Assembly: GCF_011393335.1 (NCBI RefSeq)
Contig: NZ_CP049865.1
Coordinates: 3,180,722 to 3,244,721, forward strand
DNA: 64,000 bases
DNA from: Propioniciclava coleopterorum
Lineage (GTDB): Bacteria > Actinomycetota > Actinomycetes > Propionibacteriales > Propionibacteriaceae
Direction of reading: 5' to 3'
The position numbers and the translations under genes were made by a program. The notes beneath the pieces are model-generated. The model did no database searches. It was not told the DNA's origin and saw only the letters and a list, made by a program, of their open reading frames with translations. Of the stretch, positions 53,413 to 63,573 are shown one piece after another. Numbering within the stretch: the stretch's first letter is position 1; each line of letters opens with the position of its first letter.

Positions 53413-54897
53413 TCAGCCGAGGCGCTCGACCATCTTCTCCTTGAAGCCGAAGAAGTAGGTGAGCACGAAGCCCATGACGATCGCGATCGCCAGGCCGCCG
53501 AGGTACCAGAACCAGTGCCCGGGGGTGATCACGCCGGTCATGAACAGGCCCGACAGGCCCAGGGCGCCGGCGCCGAAGCTGCCGCCCTGCTGCATGCCCC
53601 ACGCGATGAACGCGCCACCGAAGCCGGCCCCGAGGCAGGCCGTGATGAACGGGTAGATCAGCGGCAGCGACACACCGTAGATCAGCGGCTCGCCGATGCC
53701 CAGCAGGCCGAGCGGGAGGGCGCTCTTGATGATGGTGCGCAGCTTCTTGCTCTTGGTCTTGACCCAGACCGCGATGGCCATGCCGTCCTGGCCGCCGCCC
53801 GCCATGGCGAGGATCGGCAGGAGCTCGGTGAAGCCGTGGTCGGCGATGAGCTGGGCGTGCAGTGGCGTGAGCCCCTGGTGGACGCCCAACATCACCATCG
53901 GCAGGAAGAGACTCGCCATCAGGTAGCCGCCGATGACGCCGCCCTGCTTGAGTCCGAAGTCGACCAGGAGCCAGGTGAGGCCCTTCATGAGCAGCGCCGA
54001 GATCGGCATGATGATGATGACCGCGGCGATCGCGCCGAGGATGACCGTCAGCGCCGGGATGATGAACAGCTCGAAGCTGGCCGGGATGACCTTGCGCAGG
54101 TTCTTCTCGATGAGGGTGAACACCCACGCGGTCACCATGACGCCGATGACGCCGCCCAACCCGGGGCTGAGCTGGCCGAACAGCGGCAGAACGAGCGGCT
54201 GCGCGGCGGTGGTGATCGAGCCGTCGGCCGCCTTCACCGCGGCGATGCCTGCCAGTGCCGGCATGTAGGGCACGCCGCCGGCGATGAAGCCGAGCACCGG
54301 GGTGCCGCCGAACTCCTTGGCCGTGTTGTGGCCCACGATGAAGTTCAGCGCGCCGGTGACGATGGCGCCCAGGGCCGCGAAGGCCAGGAACCACGGGTTC
54401 TTCACGATCGTCGGGTCGGCCAGCTTCCAGAAGTTGGCGATCGACGCGATGATGCCGCCGGCGACGAAGCCGGGGATGATCGGGATGAAGATGTTGCCGA
54501 TGTGGCGGAACAGGGCGTGGACGCCCGTGTTCTGGCGGGCCTTGACCTTGGCGCGCGTCTCGCCCGCGACGTCGCGGACGCGGTCGCCGCCGGTGAGGGC
54601 TGCCAGGGCGTCGGGCTCGTCCTCCTCGTCGTCGTCGAAGTCGACGTGGGCGGCGTTGCTGACTTCGGCGAACGCGACGTCGAGGCGGTCGGAGTGACCC
54701 GGGCCGACGACGATCTGGACCTGATCGCCGGGGACGACGCCCAGGACACCGTCGAGCGCCTTGATGCCGGCGACGTCGACCTTCTCGGGGTCGTTCACGT
54801 TGAGACGGAGCCGGGTCATGCAGTGGGTGAACGAGTCGATGTTCTCGTTCCCCCCGGCCAGGGAGAGGATCTCCCGGCTGAGGGCCTTGTAATCCAT
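53413..54897 (-). CDS. murP: MurP-like PTS EIIBC for N-acetylmuramic acid
   Basis: Sugar phosphotransferase permease, 494 residues. The N-terminal IIB domain has the phosphorylated Cys26 in DSFTHCMTRLRL; a charged Asp/Glu linker (about 88-105) leads to a IIC domain with about ten helices and the GEPLIYGVSLPLIYP motif, of the glucoside type. No IIA domain is fused, so a IIA (Crr-like) protein must come from elsewhere, as for E. coli MurP. Specificity for MurNAc is inferred from murQ, mupG and rpiR beside it. The ATG follows GAAGGAA. Confidence 0.87.
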   Translation of the reverse strand: MDYKALSREILSLAGGNENIDSFTHCMTRLRLNVNDPEKVDVAGIKALDGVLGVVPGDQVQIVVGPGHSDRLDVAFAEVSNAAHVDFDDDEEDEPDALAALTGGDRVRDVAGETRAKVKARQNTGVHALFRHIGNIFIPIIPGFVAGGIIASIANFWKLADPTIVKNPWFLAFAALGAIVTGALNFIVGHNTAKEFGGTPVLGFIAGGVPYMPALAGIAAVKAADGSITTAAQPLVLPLFGQLSPGLGGVIGVMVTAWVFTLIEKNLRKVIPASFELFIIPALTVILGAIAAVIIIMPISALLMKGLTWLLVDFGLKQGGVIGGYLMASLFLPMVMLGVHQGLTPLHAQLIADHGFTELLPILAMAGGGQDGMAIAVWVKTKSKKLRTIIKSALPLGLLGIGEPLIYGVSLPLIYPFITACLGAGFGGAFIAWGMQQGGSFGAGALGLSGLFMTGVITPGHWFWYLGGLAIAIVMGFVLTYFFGFKEKMVERLG

Positions 54898-54941
54898 GTC
54901 TGTTCCTTCGGTGAGCGGTGCGGTGTTGGTGATACGTGGGG

Positions 54942-55835
54942 TCAGTCGGCGACGGCGGCGCGCACGAAGCCCTGGCTGGCCTCGAGCCGTCCCCGTGCCT
55001 GATCGGCGTCGACGCCGAGCAGGATCATGACGATGGCGGTCTTGGCGTGACCGCCGGACGCCTCGAGCGCGGCGCGGGCCGCGTCCTCGGCGCAATCGGT
55101 GGCGGCGCGGACGATGCGGACGGCCCGCTCGCGCAGCTTGGCGTTGGTGGGGGCGACGTCGACCATCAGGTTCCCGTAGACCTTGCCCAGGCCGACCATG
55201 GTCGCGGTCGAGATCATGTTGAGGGTCAACTTCTGGCTGGTGCCGGCCTTGAGCCGCGTGGAGCCGGTCAGGACCTCCGGGCCGTTGTCGAGTTCGATCG
55301 CGATGTCGGCGTGCCGGCTGACGTCGGCGTCCGCGTTGCAGGCGATGGACGCCGTGGCGGCGCCGACCTCCCGGGCGTGGTCGAGCCCGCCGATGACGTA
55401 GGGGGTCCGGCCGGACGCGGCGATCCCCACGACGAGGTCGTCGGGGCCCACGCCGAGGGCGTCCAGGTCGGCGACGCCGAGCTCGGCGGAGTCCTCGGCG
55501 CCCTCGACCGCCTTGAACATGGCGCCCTGGCCCCCGGCGAGGAGGCCGACGACCTGCTCGGGCGGCGCGCTGAAGGTGGGCGGGATCTCCGCGGCGTCCA
55601 GGACGCCGAGGCGACCGCTGGTGCCGGCGCCCATGTAGATGAGGCGCCCGCCGCGCTGGAGGCGCTCGGTGGCGGCCTCGACGACCGCCGTGATCTGGGG
55701 CAGCGCCGCCGCGACGGCGTCCGCGACCTTGTGGTCCTCGTCGTTCATCACGCGCAGGAGCTCGGCGGGGGTGAGCTCGTCGAGATTGCTGGTCGCAGGG
55801 TTGCGCCCCTCGGTCGTGCTCATGTTGCTGGTCAT
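54942..55835 (-). CDS. murQ: N-acetylmuramic acid 6-phosphate etherase
   Basis: Cleaves the lactyl ether of MurNAc-6-phosphate to GlcNAc-6-phosphate and D-lactate. 297 residues with the SIS domain motif IYMGAGTSGRLGVLDAAEIP, GIAASGRTPYVIGGL, and NGPEVLTGSTRLKAGTSQKL in the active site. ATG 55835 is chosen because GAGGAGGG lies upstream and the family begins here; a longer frame runs into the promoter region. The PTS gene follows after 44 bases. Confidence 0.94.
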   Translation of the reverse strand: MTSNMSTTEGRNPATSNLDELTPAELLRVMNDEDHKVADAVAAALPQITAVVEAATERLQRGGRLIYMGAGTSGRLGVLDAAEIPPTFSAPPEQVVGLLAGGQGAMFKAVEGAEDSAELGVADLDALGVGPDDLVVGIAASGRTPYVIGGLDHAREVGAATASIACNADADVSRHADIAIELDNGPEVLTGSTRLKAGTSQKLTLNMISTATMVGLGKVYGNLMVDVAPTNAKLRERAVRIVRAATDCAEDAARAALEASGGHAKTAIVMILLGVDADQARGRLEASQGFVRAAVAD

Positions 55836-55873
55836 GGAACGTGCCCTCCTCGGCCTCGTCGACATGACGCACT

Positions 55874-55901
55874 GTTTCATACTTCTGATAGTTTGTGAAG
55901 C
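55874..55901. promoter_or_regulatory. Candidate RpiR/MurR operator
   Basis: In the 122-base gap between divergent murQ and rpiR, GTTTCATAC and TTGTGAAGC form an imperfect inverted repeat (GYTTCAYA half-sites) in an AT-rich patch, the place where a MurR-type repressor would control both directions. Confidence 0.5.
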
Positions 55902-55957
55902 ATTGCAACACGATGGTTCCGACGGCACACTGGATGCCAGCCTCGACAGGGGGAGAG

Positions 55958-56818
55958 ATGGACGTTCTGGGCACGCTCAGCGCGGCGCGGCCACGGCTGC
56001 GTCCGGCCGAACTGCGCGTGGCCGTGGCGATCCTGGAGGACCCCGAGACCGCCGCCGGCGCCACCGTCGCGGCGCTGGCCGAGCAGGCGCAGGTGAGCCA
56101 GGCGAGCGTGGTGCGGCTCGCGCACGCGCTGGGCTACAGCGGCTTCCCCGAACTCCGGGTCACCCTCACCCAGGAACTCGCGCGCCGCGCGATGGAACTG
56201 GAGCGCTCCGCCGTCGGGCACGGCCGCATCGACGTGGCCGACGACCTGTCCGAGGTCGTGGCCAAGCTCGCCTTCCACGAGGCGCGATCCATCGAGCAGA
56301 CGGCGCGGCTGATCGACCCCGACGCGCTGGACGCCGTGTCCGCCGCGATCGCCGACGGCCGACCGACCCTCACGCTCGGCGTCGGGGCCAGCGGCCTGGC
56401 GGCGATGGACATGACCTCCAAGCTGCAGCGCATCGGCCTGGCGAGCGTGTTCTCACCCGACACCCACCTCCAGCTGACCCACGCGGCGCTGACGTCACCG
56501 GAGTCCGTCGTGATCGCCTTCTCGTTCAGCGGCCGCACCGGCGAGGTGCACCGGGCGCTGAGCCTCGCCCGGGAGCGGCGGGCGCTCACCGTCGCCGTGA
56601 CCGGCGACCCGCTCTCGCCGATCGGTGCGCTGGCCGATCACGTCCTGACGATCAGCGCGCGCGAGGACGAACTGCGTGCCGCGGCGCTGGCCAGCCGGAT
56701 GGCGCAACTCGCCGTCGTCGACTTCCTGTTCGTCCTGGTGGCCCAGCGCCGCGGCAGCGGCCTGGACGACATCCTCGAGCAGACCCGCGCGGCCGTCCGC
56801 GACCTGCGGATGGACTGA
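55958..56818 (+). CDS. RpiR/MurR-family regulator
   Basis: Transcription regulator with an N-terminal RpiR helix-turn-helix (about 1-77, VAALAEQAQVSQASVVRLAH) and a SIS sugar-phosphate domain (about 115-245, LTLGVGASGLAAMDMTSKLQ, VVIAFSFSGRTGEVHRAL). 286 residues. Divergent from murQ, so it probably senses MurNAc-6-phosphate and controls the cluster. ATG 55958 follows AGGGGGAG; upstream in-frame starts lie in the operator. Confidence 0.88.
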   Translation: MDVLGTLSAARPRLRPAELRVAVAILEDPETAAGATVAALAEQAQVSQASVVRLAHALGYSGFPELRVTLTQELARRAMELERSAVGHGRIDVADDLSEVVAKLAFHEARSIEQTARLIDPDALDAVSAAIADGRPTLTLGVGASGLAAMDMTSKLQRIGLASVFSPDTHLQLTHAALTSPESVVIAFSFSGRTGEVHRALSLARERRALTVAVTGDPLSPIGALADHVLTISAREDELRAAALASRMAQLAVVDFLFVLVAQRRGSGLDDILEQTRAAVRDLRMD

Positions 56819-56842
56819 GCCGGGGCCGGGCGTCGCCGGCGC

Positions 56843-57663
56843 TCAGGCCTCGATCAGGGCCTGCAGGGCGTCCAGGATCTCGGGCCGGCCCGCCAGCAGC
56901 AGGTCGGTGTCGGGCGCGCCGCCGTCGCGTCCGCGGACCGTCAGGCCGGCGCGCTCGGCGATCAGCCACCCGGCAGCGAGGTCCCACGCGTTGAGGCCGC
57001 TCTCGTAGTAGGCGTCCTGCCGGCCCGCGGCCACGTAGCACAGCTCCAGCGCCGCCGACCCCTGCCGGCGGATGTCGCGGATCCGCGGCAGCACCCGGGT
57101 GAGGATCTGCGCCTGCGCGGTGCGCAGTTCGGCGCGGTACCCGAAGCCCGTCGAGACCAGCGACAACCCCAGGTCGACCGCGGGGGAGGCGCGCAGCTCG
57201 CGCTCCTCGCCGCGCACGCGCATCCACGCGGGCCCGTCGGCGGTGGCCCAGAACAGCTCCTCGTGGTCGGGTTGGTAGACCGCGCCGGCGACGGGGCGGA
57301 ACTCCCGCGCGGGTCGCCGACGACCGCCGCGACGCTGACCGAATACTCGGGGATGCCGTAGAGGTAGTTGACCGTGCCGTCGATGGGGTCGATCAGCCAC
57401 GACACGCCCGTCGCGCTGGGGGAGAACGAGCCCTCTTCGCCGAGCAGGCCGTCGCCGGGTCGCAGCTCGGCCACCAGCCGGGCCGCGAGCTCCTCGGAGC
57501 GCTTGTCCATGACGGTGACGACGTCCACCGGCGAGCTCTTGGTGGCGGCGACGCCGAGGCTGTCGGGGCGCTCGTCGGCGATCAGGCGGCCGCACCGCCG
57601 GGCGATCTCGATCGCCACCCCGACGAGCGCGGCGGTGTCGGGGGTCTGGGCGTGCGGATCCAT
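56843..57663 (-). CDS. Inositol monophosphatase family protein (one frameshift)
   Basis: Mg-dependent phosphatase of the IMPase/FBPase superfamily, about 273 residues once one base is added in the GGG run 57311-57313. Metal motifs are GEEGS, WLIDPIDGTVNYLYGIPEY and NAWDLAAGWLIAERAG. Substrate could be inositol phosphate, histidinol phosphate or a related sugar phosphate. CAGGGT lies 6 bases before the ATG, a weak leaderless match. It is convergent with the rpiR gene. Confidence 0.87.
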
Positions 57664-57737
57664 GCCCCCACCCTGGCACGCGGTGGCAACTCGCGCGCCG
57701 GGGGTTCATCTGACGGCGGGAGGGTGAGAATGGGGGC

Positions 57738-58991
57738 ATGACCATCGACTACGCGCTCCTGGGCGCCGGCAACCGGGGCACCAAGTACGCGACCTGGGTC
57801 GCCGAGCATCCCGACCGCGCCCGCGTGGTCGCGGTGGCCGACCCCGATCCCGGGGCGCGCGACCGGATCGGCGAGCTGTGCGGCGTGGCGCCGGACCGGC
57901 GCTACGACTCCTGGAGCGCGCTCCTGGCCGAGGGCAGGATCGCGGACAGCGCCATCGTCGCCACCCAGGACGCCGACCACGTCGGCCCGGCGGTCGCCGC
58001 CCTGGAACTCGGCTACGACGTCCTGCTCGAGAAGCCGATGGCGCCCACCGAGCAGGACTGCCGCCGGATCGTGGACGCGGCGCACGCGTCCGGGCGGTTG
58101 TTCGCCGTGTGCCACGTCCTGCGCTACACGCCCTACACGGCGCTGGTCCGCTCGATCATCGCGAGCGGGGTGCTCGGCGTCCTGCAGTCGGTGCAGCACC
58201 TCGAGCCGATCGGGTGGTGGCACTTCGCGCACAGCTACGTGCGGGGCAACTGGCGCAACGAGGCGCTGTCCTCCTCGCTGCTGCTCGCCAAGAGCTGCCA
58301 CGACCTCGACTGGCTCGCTTTCGTGATGGGGGCCCGGATCTCCTCGGTGTCGGGATTCGGCTCGCTGCGTCATTTCCGTGCGGGGGAGGCGCCCGAGGGC
58401 GCCGCCGACCGCTGCGTGGACTGCGTCCACCAGCACACCTGCCCCTACTCGGCGGTCGACCTCTACCTCGACCGGCCCGTGGGCGAGGCGAGCGGTTGGC
58501 CGTTGTACGTCCTGACCCGTGACCCATCCCAGATGGCGAAGGCGGTCGCGGAGGGTCCCTACGGGCGCTGCGTGTACGCCAGCGACAACGACGTGGTCGA
58601 CCACCAGGTGGTCGCGCTCGAGTTCGACAACGGGGCCACCGGCTCGTTCACCCTCACGGCCTTCACCGACAAGGCCGACCGGCAGACCCGGATCTTCGGC
58701 AGCCACGGCTGCCTGGAGGGCGACGGCGACACCGTCCGGGTGCTCGACTTCGCCACCCGGGAGTGGACCACCCACAGTGCGCATCGTCCCGGCGAGATGG
58801 ACGCCGCGTCCGGGCACGGCGGCGGGGACGACGGCCTCATGGACGCCTGGACGGCCGCGGTCGCGGCGCAGGACCAGAGCCTGGTCTCCTCCGACGCCGC
58901 GAGCGCGCTCGCGTCCCACCTCGCCGTGTTCGCCGCCGAGCGCGCCCGCAAACAGCGTCTGGTGCTCGAGGTCGATCCCGCGGGGATGTAA
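57738..58991 (+). CDS. Gfo/Idh/MocA family oxidoreductase
   Basis: NAD(P)-dependent sugar-type dehydrogenase, 417 residues. N-terminal Rossmann fold (YALLGAGNRGTKYATWVAE), the EKPMAPTEQDC motif with catalytic Lys, and KSCHDLDWLAF in the active site. A Cys-rich segment (CVDCVHQHTCPYSAVDLYL) lies in the middle, as in one subgroup of the family. Substrate unknown. The neighbouring phosphatase could suggest an inositol or sugar pathway, but this is weak. GAGAAT lies 6 bases before the ATG. Confidence 0.88.
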   Translation: MTIDYALLGAGNRGTKYATWVAEHPDRARVVAVADPDPGARDRIGELCGVAPDRRYDSWSALLAEGRIADSAIVATQDADHVGPAVAALELGYDVLLEKPMAPTEQDCRRIVDAAHASGRLFAVCHVLRYTPYTALVRSIIASGVLGVLQSVQHLEPIGWWHFAHSYVRGNWRNEALSSSLLLAKSCHDLDWLAFVMGARISSVSGFGSLRHFRAGEAPEGAADRCVDCVHQHTCPYSAVDLYLDRPVGEASGWPLYVLTRDPSQMAKAVAEGPYGRCVYASDNDVVDHQVVALEFDNGATGSFTLTAFTDKADRQTRIFGSHGCLEGDGDTVRVLDFATREWTTHSAHRPGEMDAASGHGGGDDGLMDAWTAAVAAQDQSLVSSDAASALASHLAVFAAERARKQRLVLEVDPAGM

Positions 58992-59085
58992 CCCTTTGGT
59001 GACGGCCTCGCGCGTACTGTTGGGCGGCGCGGCGGGGAGTGAGAGCATTCACCATCGCCAGCCGTTCCCGGGAGGACAGTCCATC

Positions 59086-59901
59086 GTGAAGAAGCCCTAC
59101 GTCGCCGCCGCTGTGGTGGCCGCCACCGCGCTCGCCCTGAGCGGGTGCGCCAACAACTCCGCCGCCCCCGCCGGTCCGCAGACCACCGCAGGAACCGGCG
59201 GGGTCGCGCTCGTCTCCCCGGGCAAGCTGACCGTCTGCACGCACCTGGCCTACAAGCCGTTCCAGTACACCGACGGCGGCAAGATCGTCGGCTTCGACGT
59301 CGACCTGATGGACCTGGTGGCCAAGAAGCTCGGCGTCACCCAGGAGATCGTCGACATCGAGTTCGGGCAGATCACGTCCGGCGCCGTGTTCACCGCAAAG
59401 AAGTGCGACGCCGGCGCCGCCGCCATCACGATCACCGACGAGCGCCAGAAGGCGACCGGGTTCTCCAAGCCCTACTTCGCCTCCAAGCAGGCCCTGCTGG
59501 TCAAGGCCGACTCGGGCATCACGAAGCTGGCCGACCTCAAGGGCAAGGAACTCGGCGTCCAGACCGACACCACCGGCCAGAAGTTCGCCGAGGAGAAGGC
59601 GGCCGAGGTCGGGTACACCACCAAGGTCTACGACGACATGCCCACGGGGTCGAACGCCGTCCTGGCCGGCACCGTCGCCGGGTCGATGAACGACAACGGC
59701 GTCCTGCTCGACTTCGCCAAGGACAACCCGACCACCAAGGTGGTCGAGGAGTTCGACACCGGCGAGCACTACGGCTTCAACGTCGGCAAGGACAACGCGG
59801 CCCTGGCGACCGCGATCGACGAGGCACTGGACGCCGCGAAGGCCGACGGCACGTTCAACACCATCTACAAGAAGTGGTTCGGGGTCGACGCACCCAAGTG
59901 A
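59086..59901 (+). CDS. Amino acid ABC transporter substrate-binding lipoprotein
   Basis: Extracellular binding protein of the polar amino acid uptake family, 271 residues. A lipoprotein signal ends in LALSGC with the lipidated Cys21. The mature part has the SBP_bac_3 pattern: TVCTHLAYKPFQYTDGGKIV, GFDVDLMDLVAKKLGV, TITDERQKATGFSKPYF and YTTKVYDDMPTGSNAV. GTG 59086 follows GGGAGGA. The permease and ATPase genes follow. Confidence 0.93.
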   Translation: MKKPYVAAAVVAATALALSGCANNSAAPAGPQTTAGTGGVALVSPGKLTVCTHLAYKPFQYTDGGKIVGFDVDLMDLVAKKLGVTQEIVDIEFGQITSGAVFTAKKCDAGAAAITITDERQKATGFSKPYFASKQALLVKADSGITKLADLKGKELGVQTDTTGQKFAEEKAAEVGYTTKVYDDMPTGSNAVLAGTVAGSMNDNGVLLDFAKDNPTTKVVEEFDTGEHYGFNVGKDNAALATAIDEALDAAKADGTFNTIYKKWFGVDAPK

Positions 59902-59965
59902 CCTCCACGACGACCGGGCCCGCCGGGGCCCGGTCGTCCCTCGTCCACTCACCTCGAGGAAGCCG

Positions 59966-60784
59966 ATGACAGCGAACACCGTCCCCGTCGCCCGCTCGAA
60001 GATGTCGCCGCGTCGGCGCGCCCGCCTGATCCGCCTGGTGCAGTACGCCGTCCTGCTCGGCGTGGTGATCTGGCTGCTGGTCACGATGGACGGCCGCCAG
60101 GTCCAGCAGGTGTTCTTCCGGCCCGACCTGGTGCAGGAGACGCTGCTCGGCATCCCACGGCACCTGCTCAACACCGTGATCTACACGGCGGGCGCCTTCG
60201 TGTTCGGCCTGCTGCTGGGCACCGTCCTGGCGCTGATGCGGCTGTCGCAGGTCGCCCCCTACCGCTGGATCGCCGGCATCTACATCGAATTCTTCCGCGG
60301 CGTCCCGGCCATCATCGTCCTGCTCGCGTTCGGTCTGTTGCCGATCGCGTTCCCCGGCCTGAGGTTCCCGCTGGAGCCCTACGGCACGGTCTGGACGGCG
60401 CTGGGCATGGTGTCGGGTGCCTACATGGCCGAGACGATCCGGGCCGGCATCCAGGCGGTGCCGAAGGGACAGGTCGAGGCCGCCCGCAGCCTGGGCATGC
60501 CGTCGGGGACGTCGATGCGGCGCATCGTGCTGCCGCAGGCGTTCCGCATCATCACCCCGCCCCTGACCAACGAGCTCATCCTGCTGACCAAGGACTCCTC
60601 GCTGGTCTACGTGCTGGGCCTCACCACGGCCGCGTTCGAGCTGACCAAGTACGGCCGCGACCTGTCCAACAGCAACGGGAACCTGACGCCCCTGGTGGTG
60701 GCCGGGTTCTGCTACCTCCTGATCACCCTGCCGCTGACCTTCCTGGTGCGGTGGATGGAATCGAAGCAGAAGAAGGCGCGCTGA
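59966..60784 (+). CDS. Amino acid ABC transporter permease
   Basis: Membrane subunit of the HisMQ/GlnP family, 272 residues with about five to six helices. The N-terminus is basic. The coupling EAA loop is seen as [20 protein letters not shown] followed by LPQAF. Typical segments are [18 protein letters not shown] and [18 protein letters not shown]. It is the only permease here, so it probably forms a homodimer. It follows the binding protein by 64 bases. Confidence 0.93.
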   Translation: MTANTVPVARSKMSPRRRARLIRLVQYAVLLGVVIWLLVTMDGRQVQQVFFRPDLVQETLLGIPRHLLNTVIYTAGAFVFGLLLGTVLALMRLSQVAPYRWIAGIYIEFFRGVPAIIVLLAFGLLPIAFPGLRFPLEPYGTVWTALGMVSGAYMAETIRAGIQAVPKGQVEAARSLGMPSGTSMRRIVLPQAFRIITPPLTNELILLTKDSSLVYVLGLTTAAFELTKYGRDLSNSNGNLTPLVVAGFCYLLITLPLTFLVRWMESKQKKAR

Positions 60785-60786
60785 CC

Positions 60787-61656
<870 letters not shown>

Positions 61657-61694
61657 CCCGCGGCAGGACGCCGGCGTCCGGGTCCTACCCGAGG

Positions 61695-62189
61695 TCAGGA
61701 CGCCGCGGCGTCCGGGCGTCGGCGGCGCGACTCGCGTACCCGCCAGACGATGAACGCCGCGAGCGCGGCCGCGGCGATGACCGCGACCACCACGGCGACC
61801 GTGGGGTTGCGCGCCCACAGCAGGTTGAACGACTCGACGCCCACATAACCGACGGTGCCGTACAGCAGCGCCCAGATGACCGATCCGACCGTGACCGCGG
61901 GCAGGTAGCGCCGCAGCGGCATCCGGGTGGCGCCCGCCGCCAGGTTCACCAGGGTCTGGAACCCGATGGTGAGGAACGACAGCGAGATGATCGGGGGGCC
62001 CCACTTGTTCAGCTGCTGCTCGGCGCGCGCGTAGCCGGGCGAACTCATGGCGTGCGCGATCCGGGTCCGGCGCGCGCCGGACTGGATGAGCCGCCCGAGC
62101 CAGTAGGTGGCGTTGGCCCGGCACATCACGATGACGAACAAAGCCGCGACGATCACGTAGAAGGGGGCGTCCCACTCCATCGGATTCAC
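61695..62189 (-). CDS. DedA-family membrane protein
   Basis: VTT-domain protein of the DedA family, 164 residues, shorter than most (about 200). Segments are FVIVMCRANATYWLGRLIQS, KWGPPIISLSFLTIGFQTLV and GSVIWALLYGTVGYVG, with four to five helices. DedA proteins include undecaprenyl-phosphate flippases. The GTG overlaps the stop of the acyltransferase gene (GTGA), so the pair is coupled; a joint role in envelope glycan or lipid modification is possible. Confidence 0.83.
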   Translation of the reverse strand: MNPMEWDAPFYVIVAALFVIVMCRANATYWLGRLIQSGARRTRIAHAMSSPGYARAEQQLNKWGPPIISLSFLTIGFQTLVNLAAGATRMPLRRYLPAVTVGSVIWALLYGTVGYVGVESFNLLWARNPTVAVVVAVIAAAALAAFIVWRVRESRRRRPDAAAS

Positions 62190-63496
62190 GTCGTCTTCCC
62201 CTCCGCGGCGCTCGGCCTCGCACCCGTGCGGTGGGCGGCCTGGGTGCGGTCGGCCGCATACCCCATCAACCAGGAGCCCAGCCAGATCAGGATCACGCCC
62301 AGCGATGAGCCGGGGCGGGCGGGATGGATGACGGTTCCAGTCTGCCAGACCAGCAACGTGCCCAGGACGAGGGTGCCGTACGCCATGATCGCGACGGCCG
62401 TGTCCTGCGCGGGGCCCAGCGGCGGGATCATGCGGAGTTCGAGGCGGCCCAGCAGCGGGATGACGGCGGCCACGACCAGCAGCGCGCAGAGCGCGAGCAC
62501 GGCGGGGGAGAGCAGCACCGGTGCCAGGATCGGCACGAGCGCGGTCAGGAGCAGCAGCCCCACCCCCGCCACCACGATGCACGGGATGTGCCACAGGTAG
62601 ACCGACACCATCACCGTGTTGAGGACGGCGATCGCCCGCTCCGCGCGGGGCGAGATCGTGGCGAGCCACCCCGCCCGCTCGACCAGCGCCAGGACGCCGC
62701 ACTGCGCCAGCGCGAGCGCGGCCATCGCGAGCGTGGGCGGCTGCAGGTTCGCGAACGGCAGGTCGGCGAAGCCCACCGACGTGGGCGGGTAGCCCAGCGC
62801 GAACACCATGAGGCAGATGGAGCCGACGCCGACCGCGATCGCCGCCGGGGCCGCCCACGCGGGGCCGCGGCGCCACCAGCCGCGCTGGTAGGCGATGCCG
62901 AACTGGTGCACCAGGGGCCACACCAGGATCATGTTGAGGTTGCGGAGCTCGGGCCGCCCGACCTGCAACGACCACAGGTCGACCGCGAACGCCGCGGCCG
63001 CCAGGGCGAGCATGGGCCACACGCCGAAGCGGTCGTGCAGCCGCACCAGCCACGGCGCGAAGGCGACGATCACCAGGTAGACCGTGATGAACCACAGCAG
63101 CTGCATCAGCGCCCGGCTCAGCGTGGACGCCTGGTCGAGCCACCCGAACCAGGCCGCGCCGGTGGCCAGGACGGCGCAGAACGTGACGAACACCGACAAC
63201 GGTCCGACGAGCCGCCGGCCGCGTCCGGCCAGGTAGTGCCCGAGCGACGTGCCCTCGCGACGCATCCGGTCCACGGTGAGGGTGTTGCCGAACCCGCCGG
63301 CCACGAAGAACAGCGGCATGATCATGAGCACCCACGTCAGCGGGTACAGGGCGTGCGGGGCCGCCCAGGGGATCAGGGTGACGTGGCCGTCGACGATCCT
63401 GATCCGGTACAGCAGCGTGTGGAACACCACGACCACCAGCACCGACAGCGCCCGCGCCACGTCGATCACGTGGTTGCGGGGCCGGGTGGTGTTCAC
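62186..63496 (-). CDS. Acyltransferase-3 family membrane protein
   Basis: Integral membrane O-acyltransferase (OafA/NodX type), 436 residues with about ten helices. The N-terminal motif VIDVARALSVLVVVVFHTLL includes the conserved His; further family features are MPLFFVAGGFGNTLTVDRMR and VYLWHIPCIVVAG. Such proteins acetylate surface sugars or wall polymers. GTG 63496 is leaderless with TAGGAT at 6 bases. DedA follows with overlap. Confidence 0.9.
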   Translation of the reverse strand: MNTTRPRNHVIDVARALSVLVVVVFHTLLYRIRIVDGHVTLIPWAAPHALYPLTWVLMIMPLFFVAGGFGNTLTVDRMRREGTSLGHYLAGRGRRLVGPLSVFVTFCAVLATGAAWFGWLDQASTLSRALMQLLWFITVYLVIVAFAPWLVRLHDRFGVWPMLALAAAAFAVDLWSLQVGRPELRNLNMILVWPLVHQFGIAYQRGWWRRGPAWAAPAAIAVGVGSICLMVFALGYPPTSVGFADLPFANLQPPTLAMAALALAQCGVLALVERAGWLATISPRAERAIAVLNTVMVSVYLWHIPCIVVAGVGLLLLTALVPILAPVLLSPAVLALCALLVVAAVIPLLGRLELRMIPPLGPAQDTAVAIMAYGTLVLGTLLVWQTGTVIHPARPGSSLGVILIWLGSWLMGYAADRTQAAHRTGARPSAAEGKTT

Positions 63497-63502
63497 CGCG
63501 TC

Positions 63503-63508
63503 ATCCTA
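63503..63508 (-). promoter_or_regulatory. -10 element of the leaderless acyltransferase gene
   Basis: TAGGAT on the minus strand, 6 bases before the GTG at 63496. Confidence 0.52.
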
Positions 63509-63573
63509 AGTCAGCCCCGTCCGCGACCCGGCACCGCTCCGCCCGCGCGATGGCAACCCGGCCGCGGCGCCGC

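Noticed and set aside
53413-56064. An 883-residue fusion of a murQ-region frame with the PTS permease
   Set aside because: The N-terminal part is an Arg-rich shadow of murQ in another frame; the permease starts at ATG 54897 with GAAGGAA upstream.
61666-61713. Two perfect palindromes (GGACGCCGGCGTCC and GGACGCCGCGGCGTCC) after the ABC ATPase gene
   Set aside because: They may act as terminators between convergent genes, but the second lies inside the DedA coding end and both could be composition-driven, so they are not listed as features.
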